Origin: a virus
Length of the DNA: 28,375 nt
Direction: 5' to 3' (one strand)
Virus record (IMG/VR): IMGVR_UViG_3300025168_000475
Coordinates: 1-28,375 of that record
Numbering within the stretch: position 1 is the first letter of the stretch; each line of letters begins with the position of its first letter. The position numbers and the translations under genes are program-made. Shown here piece after piece: positions 6,561 to 14,343 of the stretch. The notes under the pieces were generated by a model. That model was not told where the DNA came from and did no database searches. It saw only the letters and a program-made list of their open reading frames with translations.

Positions 6561-9056
6561 TTATTCAGGAAAAGCAGCGCCTGTCGGCAATACTGAGAAG
6601 TCCAAAATAATAAATTCAGCTGTTCTTGTAGGTTGAATGAAGATTTGACCAACCATCTGATTTCTATCGATAACATCAGGTGTATTGTTCGTATCATCCA
6701 TTACAACTTTGAATGCACTTAATCCACTATTGGATTGAACTGATTCTAAGAACGGATTCACAATGTTTAAGAATCTACTTCTTGTAGATGAGTTATTCTG
6801 TTCAAATACTAAGTATCTTGAAGAACTCGCAATAAATTTCTTCAATCTGATTAGTAATCTACGAACATTAATCCTATCTAAAGCAGATGGCTTAGCCTGT
6901 AGTGTTTTTTGTCCAAACACTACAACTCCTTGACCAGGAAATGTTGCAATTGGATTAACCCTACCCTCATAAAGAGTATCTCTATCAGTATGAGTAAGTT
7001 TCTTTTTAGCTATCCTAACTGAAGTTAAACCACCACGATTCAATCCAGCAGGAGCAAACCATTCGTGAGCTACACTATCTGTGAAAGCAATCACACCAGG
7101 TATAACTACTGATGGCGGCACCCACTCTCCCTTTCCTGTATCGGGACTAGCAATCTTAACCCACGGAAAGTAAGTAGCTACATAGTTTGTATCTAATGTT
7201 TGAACATTAGCAACGGCAGTATCTACTGTATCATCCCACTTAGCAGAATCCATAACATAGAAAGCATCAGCTCTCGCCTCTATCTTATCTATAGCATGAT
7301 TCGTAACAGATGGGTGCAGTGAATGAATAATGCCTGGTGTTACCAACATATTAATATCAATTTCATCAGGATTACTTATAGTATTAATAGCTTTTTTATA
7401 AGCAACTGAACCACTTTTTGATGAAGCACTACAATCAAATCCCATTACATTAGCAGCGGTTATATCACCACCTGTATTAGGTGTAATTGCTGGAGACTTT
7501 CCATCAAAACCATGTTGCATTGGAACAGCAAACTTCAACTGAACCTTTGGAGATGATGTTGTAAGCTTTGAAGCGGCGAGAACAAATCCAGAATATTTAG
7601 CTATCTGATCTGCAGCATCACCCTGCGCTCTACCAGCAGCTGCTGGAGTGTTATGTCCGTTAATACCTTCTGAACCACCAGAACTACCAAATCCATACAT
7701 ATTTGTCAATAGGAAATTGGTATTAATACCTGTAGTAGCGCCTGACGGAATAGCAGATTGATATTGCTGATTAAGAGAACAACTTATTGTATGAAAATAT
7801 GTTTCATCTATTTTAAATCCATAAGGAACATCTGGATTGTATACAAGCGGCGTTGTGTCTTTTGCCTGAATACTTGAAGTTGTTACAAATGGAACAGTCC
7901 TAGTAGTCGCAACCGGATTATATGGAGCAGCATATCCCATAGTCATAAGACTCTTATTACCAGTAAATGTTTTTTCATCATAATCACCAAGTCTGATATA
8001 TTGCGATTGATTAGCATAATCACCATTTAAAGTTACTTCGCCAGCAGCGCTTACAGTATTGAATTGATCTCCAATTACTTTTGGAGCGTAGTTAGATGAA
8101 TCAGGATCAAAATTTAGTCTTGTAAAAGTTTCCAATGGAGAAGCCTTACCAGCACTAACTCTTGATACTGTAAGTGTGAATTGAGCATAATCCGGACTTG
8201 AATTACCATTTAATGGTCTGGTAACATCAGAAATTGTTACAATGTTTTGATTTCCTTCGATACCATCTATTCTGTTGTAAACCCTAAATAATTCTGTGCT
8301 ATCTTGCGCAATTATAAAAGGTGTTCTAGCAGCAGCAGCATCTGAGTTTCCAGTAATGGTAGATTTATAAGTTGTAGAATTTACTGTTTCTGTTCCACTA
8401 TTGAAATTCAATCCACTGGTCACCGACTCTAATGATACGGGAGTGGCTGCAGCTCCAAAGTTTCTAATTAAATCTACTACCGATTGGTCACTAAAGTTTC
8501 TATACATATAACCAGCAGTTGTAACGTTACCGAGCTTTGGAGTCAAAGCATCATCATGAACAGCGTTTTCTAAAGTTAAGCCAGTTCCACTATGAATCGA
8601 AGTAGCACCTAAACTAGCTTCAACAGAAACACCACTTCCGGTTAACCCCATAGTAAAACCATCTACTATTGGTGTAGCAGCAAGAGAACCAGTAATAGTT
8701 CCTGCGCCTGACGAATTTTGTGCGGATGGTGCAAATGTTGCTACAACATGACCATTCGATATAACATTCATACTATCAGCTTTATAACCACCGATATATC
8801 CAACCTTAACGATTGTTACTGATGCTGCGTTTCCTCTAAAATATTCTTGAACTGCATATGGTGTATAGTAATCCGTAGTGTAAGATCCAAACTTCGTTTC
8901 AAAGTCTGCAAAGCTTGTTACTACTGTTGGAACAAATGAAGGACCTTCTTTTGTTGGTCCGACTATAGCTGCTCCAATTTCTCCTATACCTGCAGGTAAG
9001 AAAGATAGATCCCTTTCTCTGGTAAAGACACCAGGACTGACAATTCTTTCTGCCAT
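6561..9056 (-). CDS. 18: Tail sheath protein gp18
   Basis: 831 aa. The N-terminus MAERIVSPGVFTRERDLSFL is the sheath start: the SPGVFTRERD motif and the following IVGPTKEGP block are standard for T4-type sheath proteins. The C-terminal 250 residues hold the other conserved part: WFAPAGLNRGG, GRVNPIATFPGQGVVVFGQKTL, RRLLIRLKKFI and a final TRTAEFIILDF. The middle is a long beta-rich insertion, making it longer than T4 gp18 (659 aa); such surface insertions are common in this family. The protein forms the contractile sheath around gp19. SD AGGAG precedes the ATG, a TATTTAT motif is about 40 nt upstream, and a strong terminator follows. Confidence 0.95.
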   Translation of the reverse strand: MAERIVSPGVFTRERDLSFLPAGIGEIGAAIVGPTKEGPSFVPTVVTSFADFETKFGSYTTDYYTPYAVQEYFRGNAASVTIVKVGYIGGYKADSMNVISNGHVVATFAPSAQNSSGAGTITGSLAATPIVDGFTMGLTGSGVSVEASLGATSIHSGTGLTLENAVHDDALTPKLGNVTTAGYMYRNFSDQSVVDLIRNFGAAATPVSLESVTSGLNFNSGTETVNSTTYKSTITGNSDAAAARTPFIIAQDSTELFRVYNRIDGIEGNQNIVTISDVTRPLNGNSSPDYAQFTLTVSRVSAGKASPLETFTRLNFDPDSSNYAPKVIGDQFNTVSAAGEVTLNGDYANQSQYIRLGDYDEKTFTGNKSLMTMGYAAPYNPVATTRTVPFVTTSSIQAKDTTPLVYNPDVPYGFKIDETYFHTISCSLNQQYQSAIPSGATTGINTNFLLTNMYGFGSSGGSEGINGHNTPAAAGRAQGDAADQIAKYSGFVLAASKLTTSSPKVQLKFAVPMQHGFDGKSPAITPNTGGDITAANVMGFDCSASSKSGSVAYKKAINTISNPDEIDINMLVTPGIIHSLHPSVTNHAIDKIEARADAFYVMDSAKWDDTVDTAVANVQTLDTNYVATYFPWVKIASPDTGKGEWVPPSVVIPGVIAFTDSVAHEWFAPAGLNRGGLTSVRIAKKKLTHTDRDTLYEGRVNPIATFPGQGVVVFGQKTLQAKPSALDRINVRRLLIRLKKFIASSSRYLVFEQNNSSTRSRFLNIVNPFLESVQSNSGLSAFKVVMDDTNNTPDVIDRNQMVGQIFIQPTRTAEFIILDFSVLPTGAAFPE

Positions 9057-9093
9057 TAGATTTCTCCTAAGTTAAATTAAATAAAATTTTGGT

Positions 9094-9109
9094 TATATAT
9101 AAATATAAC
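9094..9109 (-). promoter_or_regulatory. TATTTAT promoter-like motif before gp18
   Basis: Sense strand GTTATATTTATATATA, about 40 nt before the sheath ATG and directly after a weak hairpin (9113-9142). Confidence 0.55.
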
Positions 9110-9112
9110 TTA

Positions 9113-9142
9113 AAATTCCCAAATACAGTTACTGAGGAATTT
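9113..9142 (-). terminator. Weak hairpin, possible terminator of the 98-aa gene
   Basis: Sense strand AAATTCC pairs with GGAATTT (7 bp, AT-rich) across a 16-nt loop, followed by a short T run. It lies 16 nt after the stop at 9158. Its position between stop and promoter motif matches the other junctions, but the stem is weak. Confidence 0.35.
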
Positions 9143-9157
9143 ATTTTTTACTATTTA

Positions 9158-9454
9158 TTACTTATCTTCCTCTTCGGAAACTTCTTCTGTTGGTGTAAAT
9201 ACTCCTGTTTGTGGATCTAATGTGCCTGGTCCATATTTTTCATTCAATTCCGATACTAAAGACCGTTCTGAATTTTGGTTATCAATATAATCAGCTTCTA
9301 ATTTAGCTTCAGCTTCTTCAAGATTAGCTTTCTGTTGATCTAATAGAATTTTTTGGACACGAATTTGACCAAATCCCATTTGAACTGATTGATATTTTTG
9401 ACTAAGCTCATTTAATGATGTTATATCCTCTTCGGTGAATTTAATTTCAGCCAT
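9158..9454 (-). CDS. Small acidic coiled-coil protein (98 aa, hypothetical)
   Basis: 98 aa, beginning MAEIKFTEEDITSLNELSQK. Residues 1-75 are predicted by eye to be one long helix/coiled coil (heptad-like Leu spacing through VQKILLDQQKANLEEAEAKL). A KYGPGTLDPQTGVFTP turn follows, then an acidic tail EEVSEEEDK. I recall small proteins of this type in marine T4-like phages, always of unknown function. SD AAGGAG lies before the ATG. It may be a tail-assembly or neck accessory protein by location only. Confidence 0.78.
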   Translation of the reverse strand: MAEIKFTEEDITSLNELSQKYQSVQMGFGQIRVQKILLDQQKANLEEAEAKLEADYIDNQNSERSLVSELNEKYGPGTLDPQTGVFTPTEEVSEEEDK

Positions 9455-9524
9455 AATTTTAACTCCTTATGTTTATTTTGATATATATCTTTTTTACAAA
9501 TTTTATAACTTTATTATATATCTA

Positions 9525-9540
9525 TTGATATAAATAGAAC
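9525..9540 (-). promoter_or_regulatory. TATTTAT promoter-like motif before the 98-aa gene
   Basis: Sense strand GTTCTATTTATATCAA, about 70 nt before the ATG at 9454, directly after a run of A on the sense strand. Confidence 0.5.
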
Positions 9541-9583
9541 TTTTTTTTACTAAAGTGTATTTTTTATTTACTAATTTATATAA

Positions 9584-9868
9584 TTAATCTATTTGTTTTG
9601 TATTACTCCACTCTACATCGATATTTTTTTTAGTTTCCCACCACTTCTGTAAGCCTTTTGATATTTTCTCTTTGTGTTGAATGGTTTTTGGCTGTTTCAT
9701 CTTTTCAATCGTATTTAAGGCTAACTTTCTGTCCATTTGAGCACACGATTTACAGACTGTATTGTTACCTACTGCTCTATCAAAAGCATCTTTTCTGGTA
9801 TAATAGATTAATCTATTACAATCAGGACATTTTCTATTTTTTCTATCCTTCCAATGGCGTTTTCTCAT
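9584..9868 (-). CDS. Zinc-finger protein with NUMOD3-like motif (94 aa)
   Basis: 94 aa from the ATG at 9868 (MRKRHWKDRKNRKCPDC). Four cysteines in two CxxC pairs (C14/C17 and C39/C42) form a likely zinc finger. Residues 56-72, KMKQPKTIQHKEKISKG, resemble the NUMOD3 DNA-binding motif of phage homing endonucleases. No GIY-YIG or HNH catalytic core is visible, so it may be the remnant of a homing endonuclease or a stand-alone DNA-binding protein. A longer frame opens at 9964, but it overlaps the fibre gene by 47 nt and encodes an odd hydrophobic start, so I prefer 9868. A TATTTAT motif abuts this ATG and no SD is present. Confidence 0.65.
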   Translation of the reverse strand: MRKRHWKDRKNRKCPDCNRLIYYTRKDAFDRAVGNNTVCKSCAQMDRKLALNTIEKMKQPKTIQHKEKISKGLQKWWETKKNIDVEWSNTKQID

Positions 9869-9870
9869 AA

Positions 9871-9883
9871 TAATAAATATAAG
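9871..9883 (-). promoter_or_regulatory. TATTTAT promoter-like motif abutting the zinc-finger gene
   Basis: Sense strand CTTATATTTATTA leads straight into TTATG. If this is a -10 type element, the transcript would start at or near the ATG, making a nearly leaderless mRNA. Confidence 0.4.
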
Positions 9884-9917
9884 AAAATAGTAAAAGAAAA
9901 GTGGAACTATTGTCTTT

Positions 9918-10886
9918 TTACGAATTAAATTTACCCATAGTAACCACTTCATCGGTATAAGCATCTAAAGAATATCCTAAAGATGAAGTATTAACATTCA
10001 AAGCAAAGATAGAGCTATTTTGTTGAATTGAAAGAGCATCCGGCTCCATCAACATTCCATTAATCCAAAAATAAAAATCGTTCATATTAGTAGCTTTTAA
10101 CCTAAAATCATCAGATGCAGTTACGGCAGTGAAATGAACTGTATCTCCGCTTTGTATACTTCCTGTATGAACAAAATTCTTTCTTAAATGTTTATAGTTA
10201 TGTATACTATCCAAATAGTTACGAGCGGTAAATTCGCTAACCAAGCTACTACTACTTTCTCCATAAGCTAATCCCATTTCTCTAAAAGAGGATGTTACAT
10301 AAGCAATTGTCTTTACCCAAGGCTTTTGAGAAAAGTCATCGATGGTATAATTATTAAAAGTAAAAGTGCTGTATTTAATATCGCCTGTCTGTTCTCCAGT
10401 CATAGAGAATGATCCGGATACTCCGTGGACATCATCGTTGGTATCACCAAACAATGTCGATCCGCTTCTAAATATTGCTGATGAGGTTACTCCACCATGA
10501 AGCACTATGAGATTTTTAGAGGATACCTTACCACCAACGAATAAACCAGCAGTTGGCGAGGGATTATAACCCTTTATCATACTAAAATCACCTGATATAA
10601 CTAAGTCATGATACATATCGCCTGATCCTGATATACCATGATAATGTAAAATTATATGTCTATCTTTTGTTCCAATAGTAACTGCTTTGCTTGAATTACC
10701 GCTGGCAGAAACTTGGTTGAATACAGGAGAAGCAGTAGGGTCTACTGCCTGTGCAATTTTAAAGTTTGTATTTGAATCGTCTGATACATCGCCCATTGAA
10801 AAACTATCTGTTCGTATTCCATTGAGACTACCAGTTACCCCCAGTCCCATTTCAAAGGTTAATGGCTTTTTAAATACTATGGACAT
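9918..10886 (-). CDS. Fibre-like structural protein sharing a C-terminal domain with the gp15 fusion
   Basis: 322 aa, starting MSIVFKKPLTFEMGLGVTGS. It is rich in Ser/Gly/Thr and beta-turn repeats of the type found in phage fibre shafts, for example FRSGSTLFGDTNDDVHGVSG. The last 85 residues (NDFYFWINGMLMEPDALSI, then SLGYSLDAYTDEVV and a terminal GKFNS) align by eye with the end of the preceding gene. It starts 2 nt after that gene stops. Its N-terminus has no gp15-like domain. It is probably a second, shorter fibre or whisker-like protein attached at the neck or tail. Structural role is fairly sure; location is inferred. Confidence 0.75.
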   Translation of the reverse strand: MSIVFKKPLTFEMGLGVTGSLNGIRTDSFSMGDVSDDSNTNFKIAQAVDPTASPVFNQVSASGNSSKAVTIGTKDRHIILHYHGISGSGDMYHDLVISGDFSMIKGYNPSPTAGLFVGGKVSSKNLIVLHGGVTSSAIFRSGSTLFGDTNDDVHGVSGSFSMTGEQTGDIKYSTFTFNNYTIDDFSQKPWVKTIAYVTSSFREMGLAYGESSSSLVSEFTARNYLDSIHNYKHLRKNFVHTGSIQSGDTVHFTAVTASDDFRLKATNMNDFYFWINGMLMEPDALSIQQNSSIFALNVNTSSLGYSLDAYTDEVVTMGKFNS

Positions 10887-10888
10887 TA

Positions 10889-12568
10889 TTAACTATTAAA
10901 CTTTCCGAAAGATACTATTTCATCATCAGCCTCTAAGCTATAACCTATACTACCAGTATCTACTTGTAGATGGAGCGTAGAACCATTCTGCTTTAATGAT
11001 ATAGCATCGTGTTCCATATATTGACCATTAATAAAAAATATGAAATCATTTTCGGTGGTTGATGTATAGCCAGTTGGAGCTGAAGCGGTAACAGCACTAA
11101 AGCTTGCAGTATTCACTCCTACTATACCACTAGATATCTTGTAGAAATTTTTTCTAAGATAATTAATTATAGCAACATCTCTAGTATAATTAGAGCCTGT
11201 AAATTGAGTTAAAGCATTTTCAGTTATTAGCTTATGAGGTGAAGCGCTAGATGTTATAAGTCCACCATCATTTTCTATCTTAGTAACAGTGGTTTGATTT
11301 AATGTAAATGTTGAACCTGTGACTGATAAGCTACCTGTAAATCTGTGTCTATCATCTAAAGAGTCACCAAATTTTGTAGAACCGCTAGATAAAAGAAATG
11401 AAGATGAAACAATTTTTGTATGGTAGTCTGAAACCGTTAACGTTCCTGCTATAATTGCATCACCACTAATAGACATATCACCGCCAACATTCCAAGAACC
11501 GGTTACATGCATACTACCACTAATAAAGTTATGACCAAATGTAGTTGGGTTACCAAGAACTAACTGACCAACTGATAGTTCGTTGAATGTAACATCCGAT
11601 GTTGTAGATATATGCTGACCTAATGATAAGGTATTGGTAACCGGAGTAGAACCATCAAAGCCAACTGCAGAATCAGAGGTTATAGATATACCTTCACCAC
11701 CTACAAATTTCAATGGAAAAGTTGTAGATAAAGCAAAGTTTGGATTTACAGGCGGAGCTGATGTCTTTCCTTTAGCTTTTTCTAATTCATCGGGTGTGTA
11801 TGTTGTATCTAAATTAAAAATTACTCTTTTAGGAGAAAATGATTTTTCAGTTGTTACTTTATTATTGAATTCATCAGGAATCAAATAGCCGTTTAGAGTT
11901 ACACTAAATGTAGTCTTAATAATTCTTTCTTGGTTAATATTTATTTCACTAGCATCCGTATAATTATCTATCTGTGTTCTGAATTTAAACTTACCATCTT
12001 CTCCCCAATAAGCGCCTTCGCTATAAACTAATTTTTCTACTATAGAGTTCATTTGTTCTGTATATGATGTCCATACAACAAAGTCATAACTTAGCTTTAC
12101 ATAATCAGGAACTGCCACTTTATATAATTCTTTTGATTTATTTAATCCTTGTTGAACCGAAAATTTATCGTATCTATTTACATTACTATATTTTTTCTGA
12201 AAGCTATAGAACAATTGTGGATCTTGTGGGTTGAATTTATCAACAGACATACCAGCATCTTTTTCAATAGAAGTTCTTTTGAAAGCAATAAGCGGAATAA
12301 CTAATTGTTGTTTATTATCGTAGAGAAATCCATTTTTTTGAACTTGATTCCACCTTTCAGGATTAGCATACATAATTGGAACTTTTACTAATGAACCATT
12401 TTCTGAAACTCGTGGTTTGATAATATTGTTAAAATAAAACATTATGGTTGAATCAATATCCATTAATCCAATCGATATATTTTTTACCTTATCATTATTT
12501 CTAGACCTTTTTAAACCACGATTTATAGGTTTTCTTCTATTTCTTGGTAACGGTTTGTCTCGTGCCAT
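10889..12568 (-). CDS. 15: gp15-like tail sheath stabiliser fused to a fibre-like C-terminal half
   Basis: 559 aa. Residues about 25-260 match the layout of T4 gp15 (272 aa): DIDSTIMFYFNNIIKPRV, then VKVPIMYANPERW, FVVWTSYTEQMNSIVEKLV and RIIKTTFSVTLNGYLIP. The T4 counterparts are the IRVPITYA block, the FTRYEDDMFQIVEQ block and the WSLTFEVNGWMYP block. From about residue 290 the sequence changes to fibre-shaft style repeats (LGQHISTTSDVTFNELSVGQ, SGSTKFGDSLDDRHRFTGSL) and ends in an 85-residue domain terminating GKFNS. gp15 caps the sheath and tube and joins tail to neck, so this fusion would place a fibre at the neck. It starts inside the gp14 stop (TAATG) with SD AGGAG. Confidence 0.72.
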   Translation of the reverse strand: MARDKPLPRNRRKPINRGLKRSRNNDKVKNISIGLMDIDSTIMFYFNNIIKPRVSENGSLVKVPIMYANPERWNQVQKNGFLYDNKQQLVIPLIAFKRTSIEKDAGMSVDKFNPQDPQLFYSFQKKYSNVNRYDKFSVQQGLNKSKELYKVAVPDYVKLSYDFVVWTSYTEQMNSIVEKLVYSEGAYWGEDGKFKFRTQIDNYTDASEININQERIIKTTFSVTLNGYLIPDEFNNKVTTEKSFSPKRVIFNLDTTYTPDELEKAKGKTSAPPVNPNFALSTTFPLKFVGGEGISITSDSAVGFDGSTPVTNTLSLGQHISTTSDVTFNELSVGQLVLGNPTTFGHNFISGSMHVTGSWNVGGDMSISGDAIIAGTLTVSDYHTKIVSSSFLLSSGSTKFGDSLDDRHRFTGSLSVTGSTFTLNQTTVTKIENDGGLITSSASPHKLITENALTQFTGSNYTRDVAIINYLRKNFYKISSGIVGVNTASFSAVTASAPTGYTSTTENDFIFFINGQYMEHDAISLKQNGSTLHLQVDTGSIGYSLEADDEIVSFGKFNS

Positions 12569-13056
12569 TAAATGCTCCTAACTCTTTCTATCTGTATAGA
12601 ACTCTTTCTTATTAAGAAAGTGGTTGCTATAACCGAATAGTTCTGGTCAAATTGACCACCTATTAACTGATTTTCGTTTATAGAACCAACCTCAAAATAT
12701 CCATAGTTCCAATCTATTAAATCACCAATCTCTAATACCATTGAAGCTTCTATAAAAGATTGTCGTAGAAATGAAAATTTTGCTGATTGATTGTTATTAA
12801 CTCCAAAATCATCTTGATTGAAGTCAAAGTCATCAGCTTCTATCAATGCATTCATTTGAACTCCATTCTTATATAACTTCTTACCACCAGCGCTTTCACC
12901 ATACATATTAGTAGCAGATTCTTGCAGCGATGGTTTATATATAACACATTCCTGATTTATAATACCATCTTTATTATTTTGTTTATCCCCTACCAATTCT
13001 TTAGTTACTCTCGTAATTAAATCCACATCACTTTGAGGTAAAAATCTGCCAGCCAT
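12568..13056 (-). CDS. 14: Neck protein gp14-like
   Basis: 162 aa, starting MAGRFLPQSDVDLITRVTKE. The motifs NQECVIYKPSLQESATNMYGES and, near the C-terminus, DWNYGYFEVGSINENQLIGG with TTFLIRKSSIQIERVR fit neck proteins of marine T4-like phages as I remember them. T4 gp14 is longer (256 aa). gp14 joins gp13 at the portal to close the filled head and receive the tail. The order gp13, gp14, gp15-like matches T4. It begins 15 nt after gp13 stops and overlaps the next gene by 1 nt. Confidence 0.72.
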   Translation of the reverse strand: MAGRFLPQSDVDLITRVTKELVGDKQNNKDGIINQECVIYKPSLQESATNMYGESAGGKKLYKNGVQMNALIEADDFDFNQDDFGVNNNQSAKFSFLRQSFIEASMVLEIGDLIDWNYGYFEVGSINENQLIGGQFDQNYSVIATTFLIRKSSIQIERVRSI

Positions 13057-13070
13057 ATTATTATCCTATT

Positions 13071-14234
13071 TTAACCAATGAAAATTGGTATTGGAACTTT
13101 ATTTAATTTCTCATTTAGAAATTCAGCTTCATCTTTGTCAGCCTCTAAAAGAGCTTTTCTACTCATTTGGTCTAACATTTCTCTGAGCTGAGTTACTAAT
13201 GTTTCTTTTTCAGTTTGAGCTTCTGTTCTTAGTGTATCGCCATCTAATGTTGTTTCAGCACCAGGTATTGGAAGTGAAGCATATTTACTTCTTATTGTTC
13301 CTAATAATTCTTTACAAAGAGCTAATCCATATTTCTTAATCCATTGTTTTCCAACTTCATTGATATTAGCAAATGCCATATTATTGAAAGGAGCATTTGA
13401 AAAATCTGTTATCACACCATCTGATGTTCCTTGCAGTGTATTGTTTCTATCTTTCTTTACTATATAGTCAAAGTGAAGTGTGTAAGTGCTTGTAGGGTTA
13501 GGAAAAATCCTTAATTTATTATTTCTTAATTCAAATGAGTAAGCAGACTTTCTTATCTGGTCATTAAACTCTATAGCCTGAACCTTTAGTAAATCAGCAT
13601 ATATAGGCATCATCATAAATGAAACACCTGGAGAATAATTTCCCCATCCGAATGAGTCTAGCATATTATAAGAACCATCGCCTGTCCCAGCATAAGGATC
13701 AAAATATCTGGTTATTGCGGGAGTGCCTTCGTAGTGAATCTTTCTGATTTCTATGTCATCACCACCTTCTTTTACATCAGCATAAAGAACATCTAAATCA
13801 TAAACCTGAGAACCACTTGATATTTCTATTGAGCCTGTCTTAAAGTCTACTGTCCCACCAACACCAGCTTCTGAACCATATTGGTCTGCTAATTGTATAA
13901 CTCTTCCTAATGTTGGAGTTAGTTTTCTATGTGTTAAATCTGTTTTTGTATCACCAGAGCCTGTTTCTTGTCCTTGCAATGCTAGCATATTATCTCTGAT
14001 ATTAAATTGATTGACTTGTGCTGAGTATTCTGTAATAGCTTCTTCATAACAAGCATAAAATTGTTCCTTTTGTAATTCTACTGCTACTATAGGATACCCT
14101 AACCTTTTAGCAGACCAATCAGCAAACTTATCTACGGAATGAGAGCCAGTCCCAAATTGCGCATCCGTATCATAAAATCCATATGGCGTATCACCAGATG
14201 AAAATGAACTACTTCCTGCCCAAACTATTTCCAT
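13071..14234 (-). CDS. 13: Neck protein gp13
   Basis: 387 aa (T4 gp13 is 309). The N-terminal third has the typical SVDKFADWSAKRLGYPIVAVELQ segment and CYEEAITEYSAQVNQFNIRDN. The central part is beta-rich, and the C-terminal NEVGKQWIKKYGLALCKELLGTIRSKY helix is the other region I recognise. gp13 binds the portal after packaging. The gene starts a new unit: the gp23 terminator lies upstream, then a TATTTAT motif at 14266-14280, then SD AGGAG before the ATG. Confidence 0.82.
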   Translation of the reverse strand: MEIVWAGSSSFSSGDTPYGFYDTDAQFGTGSHSVDKFADWSAKRLGYPIVAVELQKEQFYACYEEAITEYSAQVNQFNIRDNMLALQGQETGSGDTKTDLTHRKLTPTLGRVIQLADQYGSEAGVGGTVDFKTGSIEISSGSQVYDLDVLYADVKEGGDDIEIRKIHYEGTPAITRYFDPYAGTGDGSYNMLDSFGWGNYSPGVSFMMMPIYADLLKVQAIEFNDQIRKSAYSFELRNNKLRIFPNPTSTYTLHFDYIVKKDRNNTLQGTSDGVITDFSNAPFNNMAFANINEVGKQWIKKYGLALCKELLGTIRSKYASLPIPGAETTLDGDTLRTEAQTEKETLVTQLREMLDQMSRKALLEADKDEAEFLNEKLNKVPIPIFIG

Positions 14235-14265
14235 TATATTCTCCTAAAAAAAGATGTATTTATTC

Positions 14266-14280
14266 ATTAATAAATATAAG
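14266..14280 (-). promoter_or_regulatory. TATTTAT promoter-like motif before gp13
   Basis: Sense strand CTTATATTTATTAAT begins 5 nt after the gp23 terminator and lies about 32 nt before the gp13 ATG. It would drive the neck operon (gp13, gp14, gp15-like, fibre). Confidence 0.6.
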
Positions 14281-14284
14281 ATAT

Positions 14285-14316
14285 ACAAAAAAAGGGAAGA
14301 TTTCTCTTCCCTTTTT
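14285..14316 (-). terminator. Strong terminator after gp23 (can act in both directions)
   Basis: Sense strand AAAAAGGGAAGA, loop GAAA, TCTTCCCTTTTT, then TTGTA. A perfect 12-bp stem with a GNRA tetraloop and a T run. It lies 28 nt after the capsid stop and marks the end of the gp22-gp23 transcript. Confidence 0.92.
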
Positions 14317-14343
14317 AAGTTATTTAATTAATTAAAAAATTAA

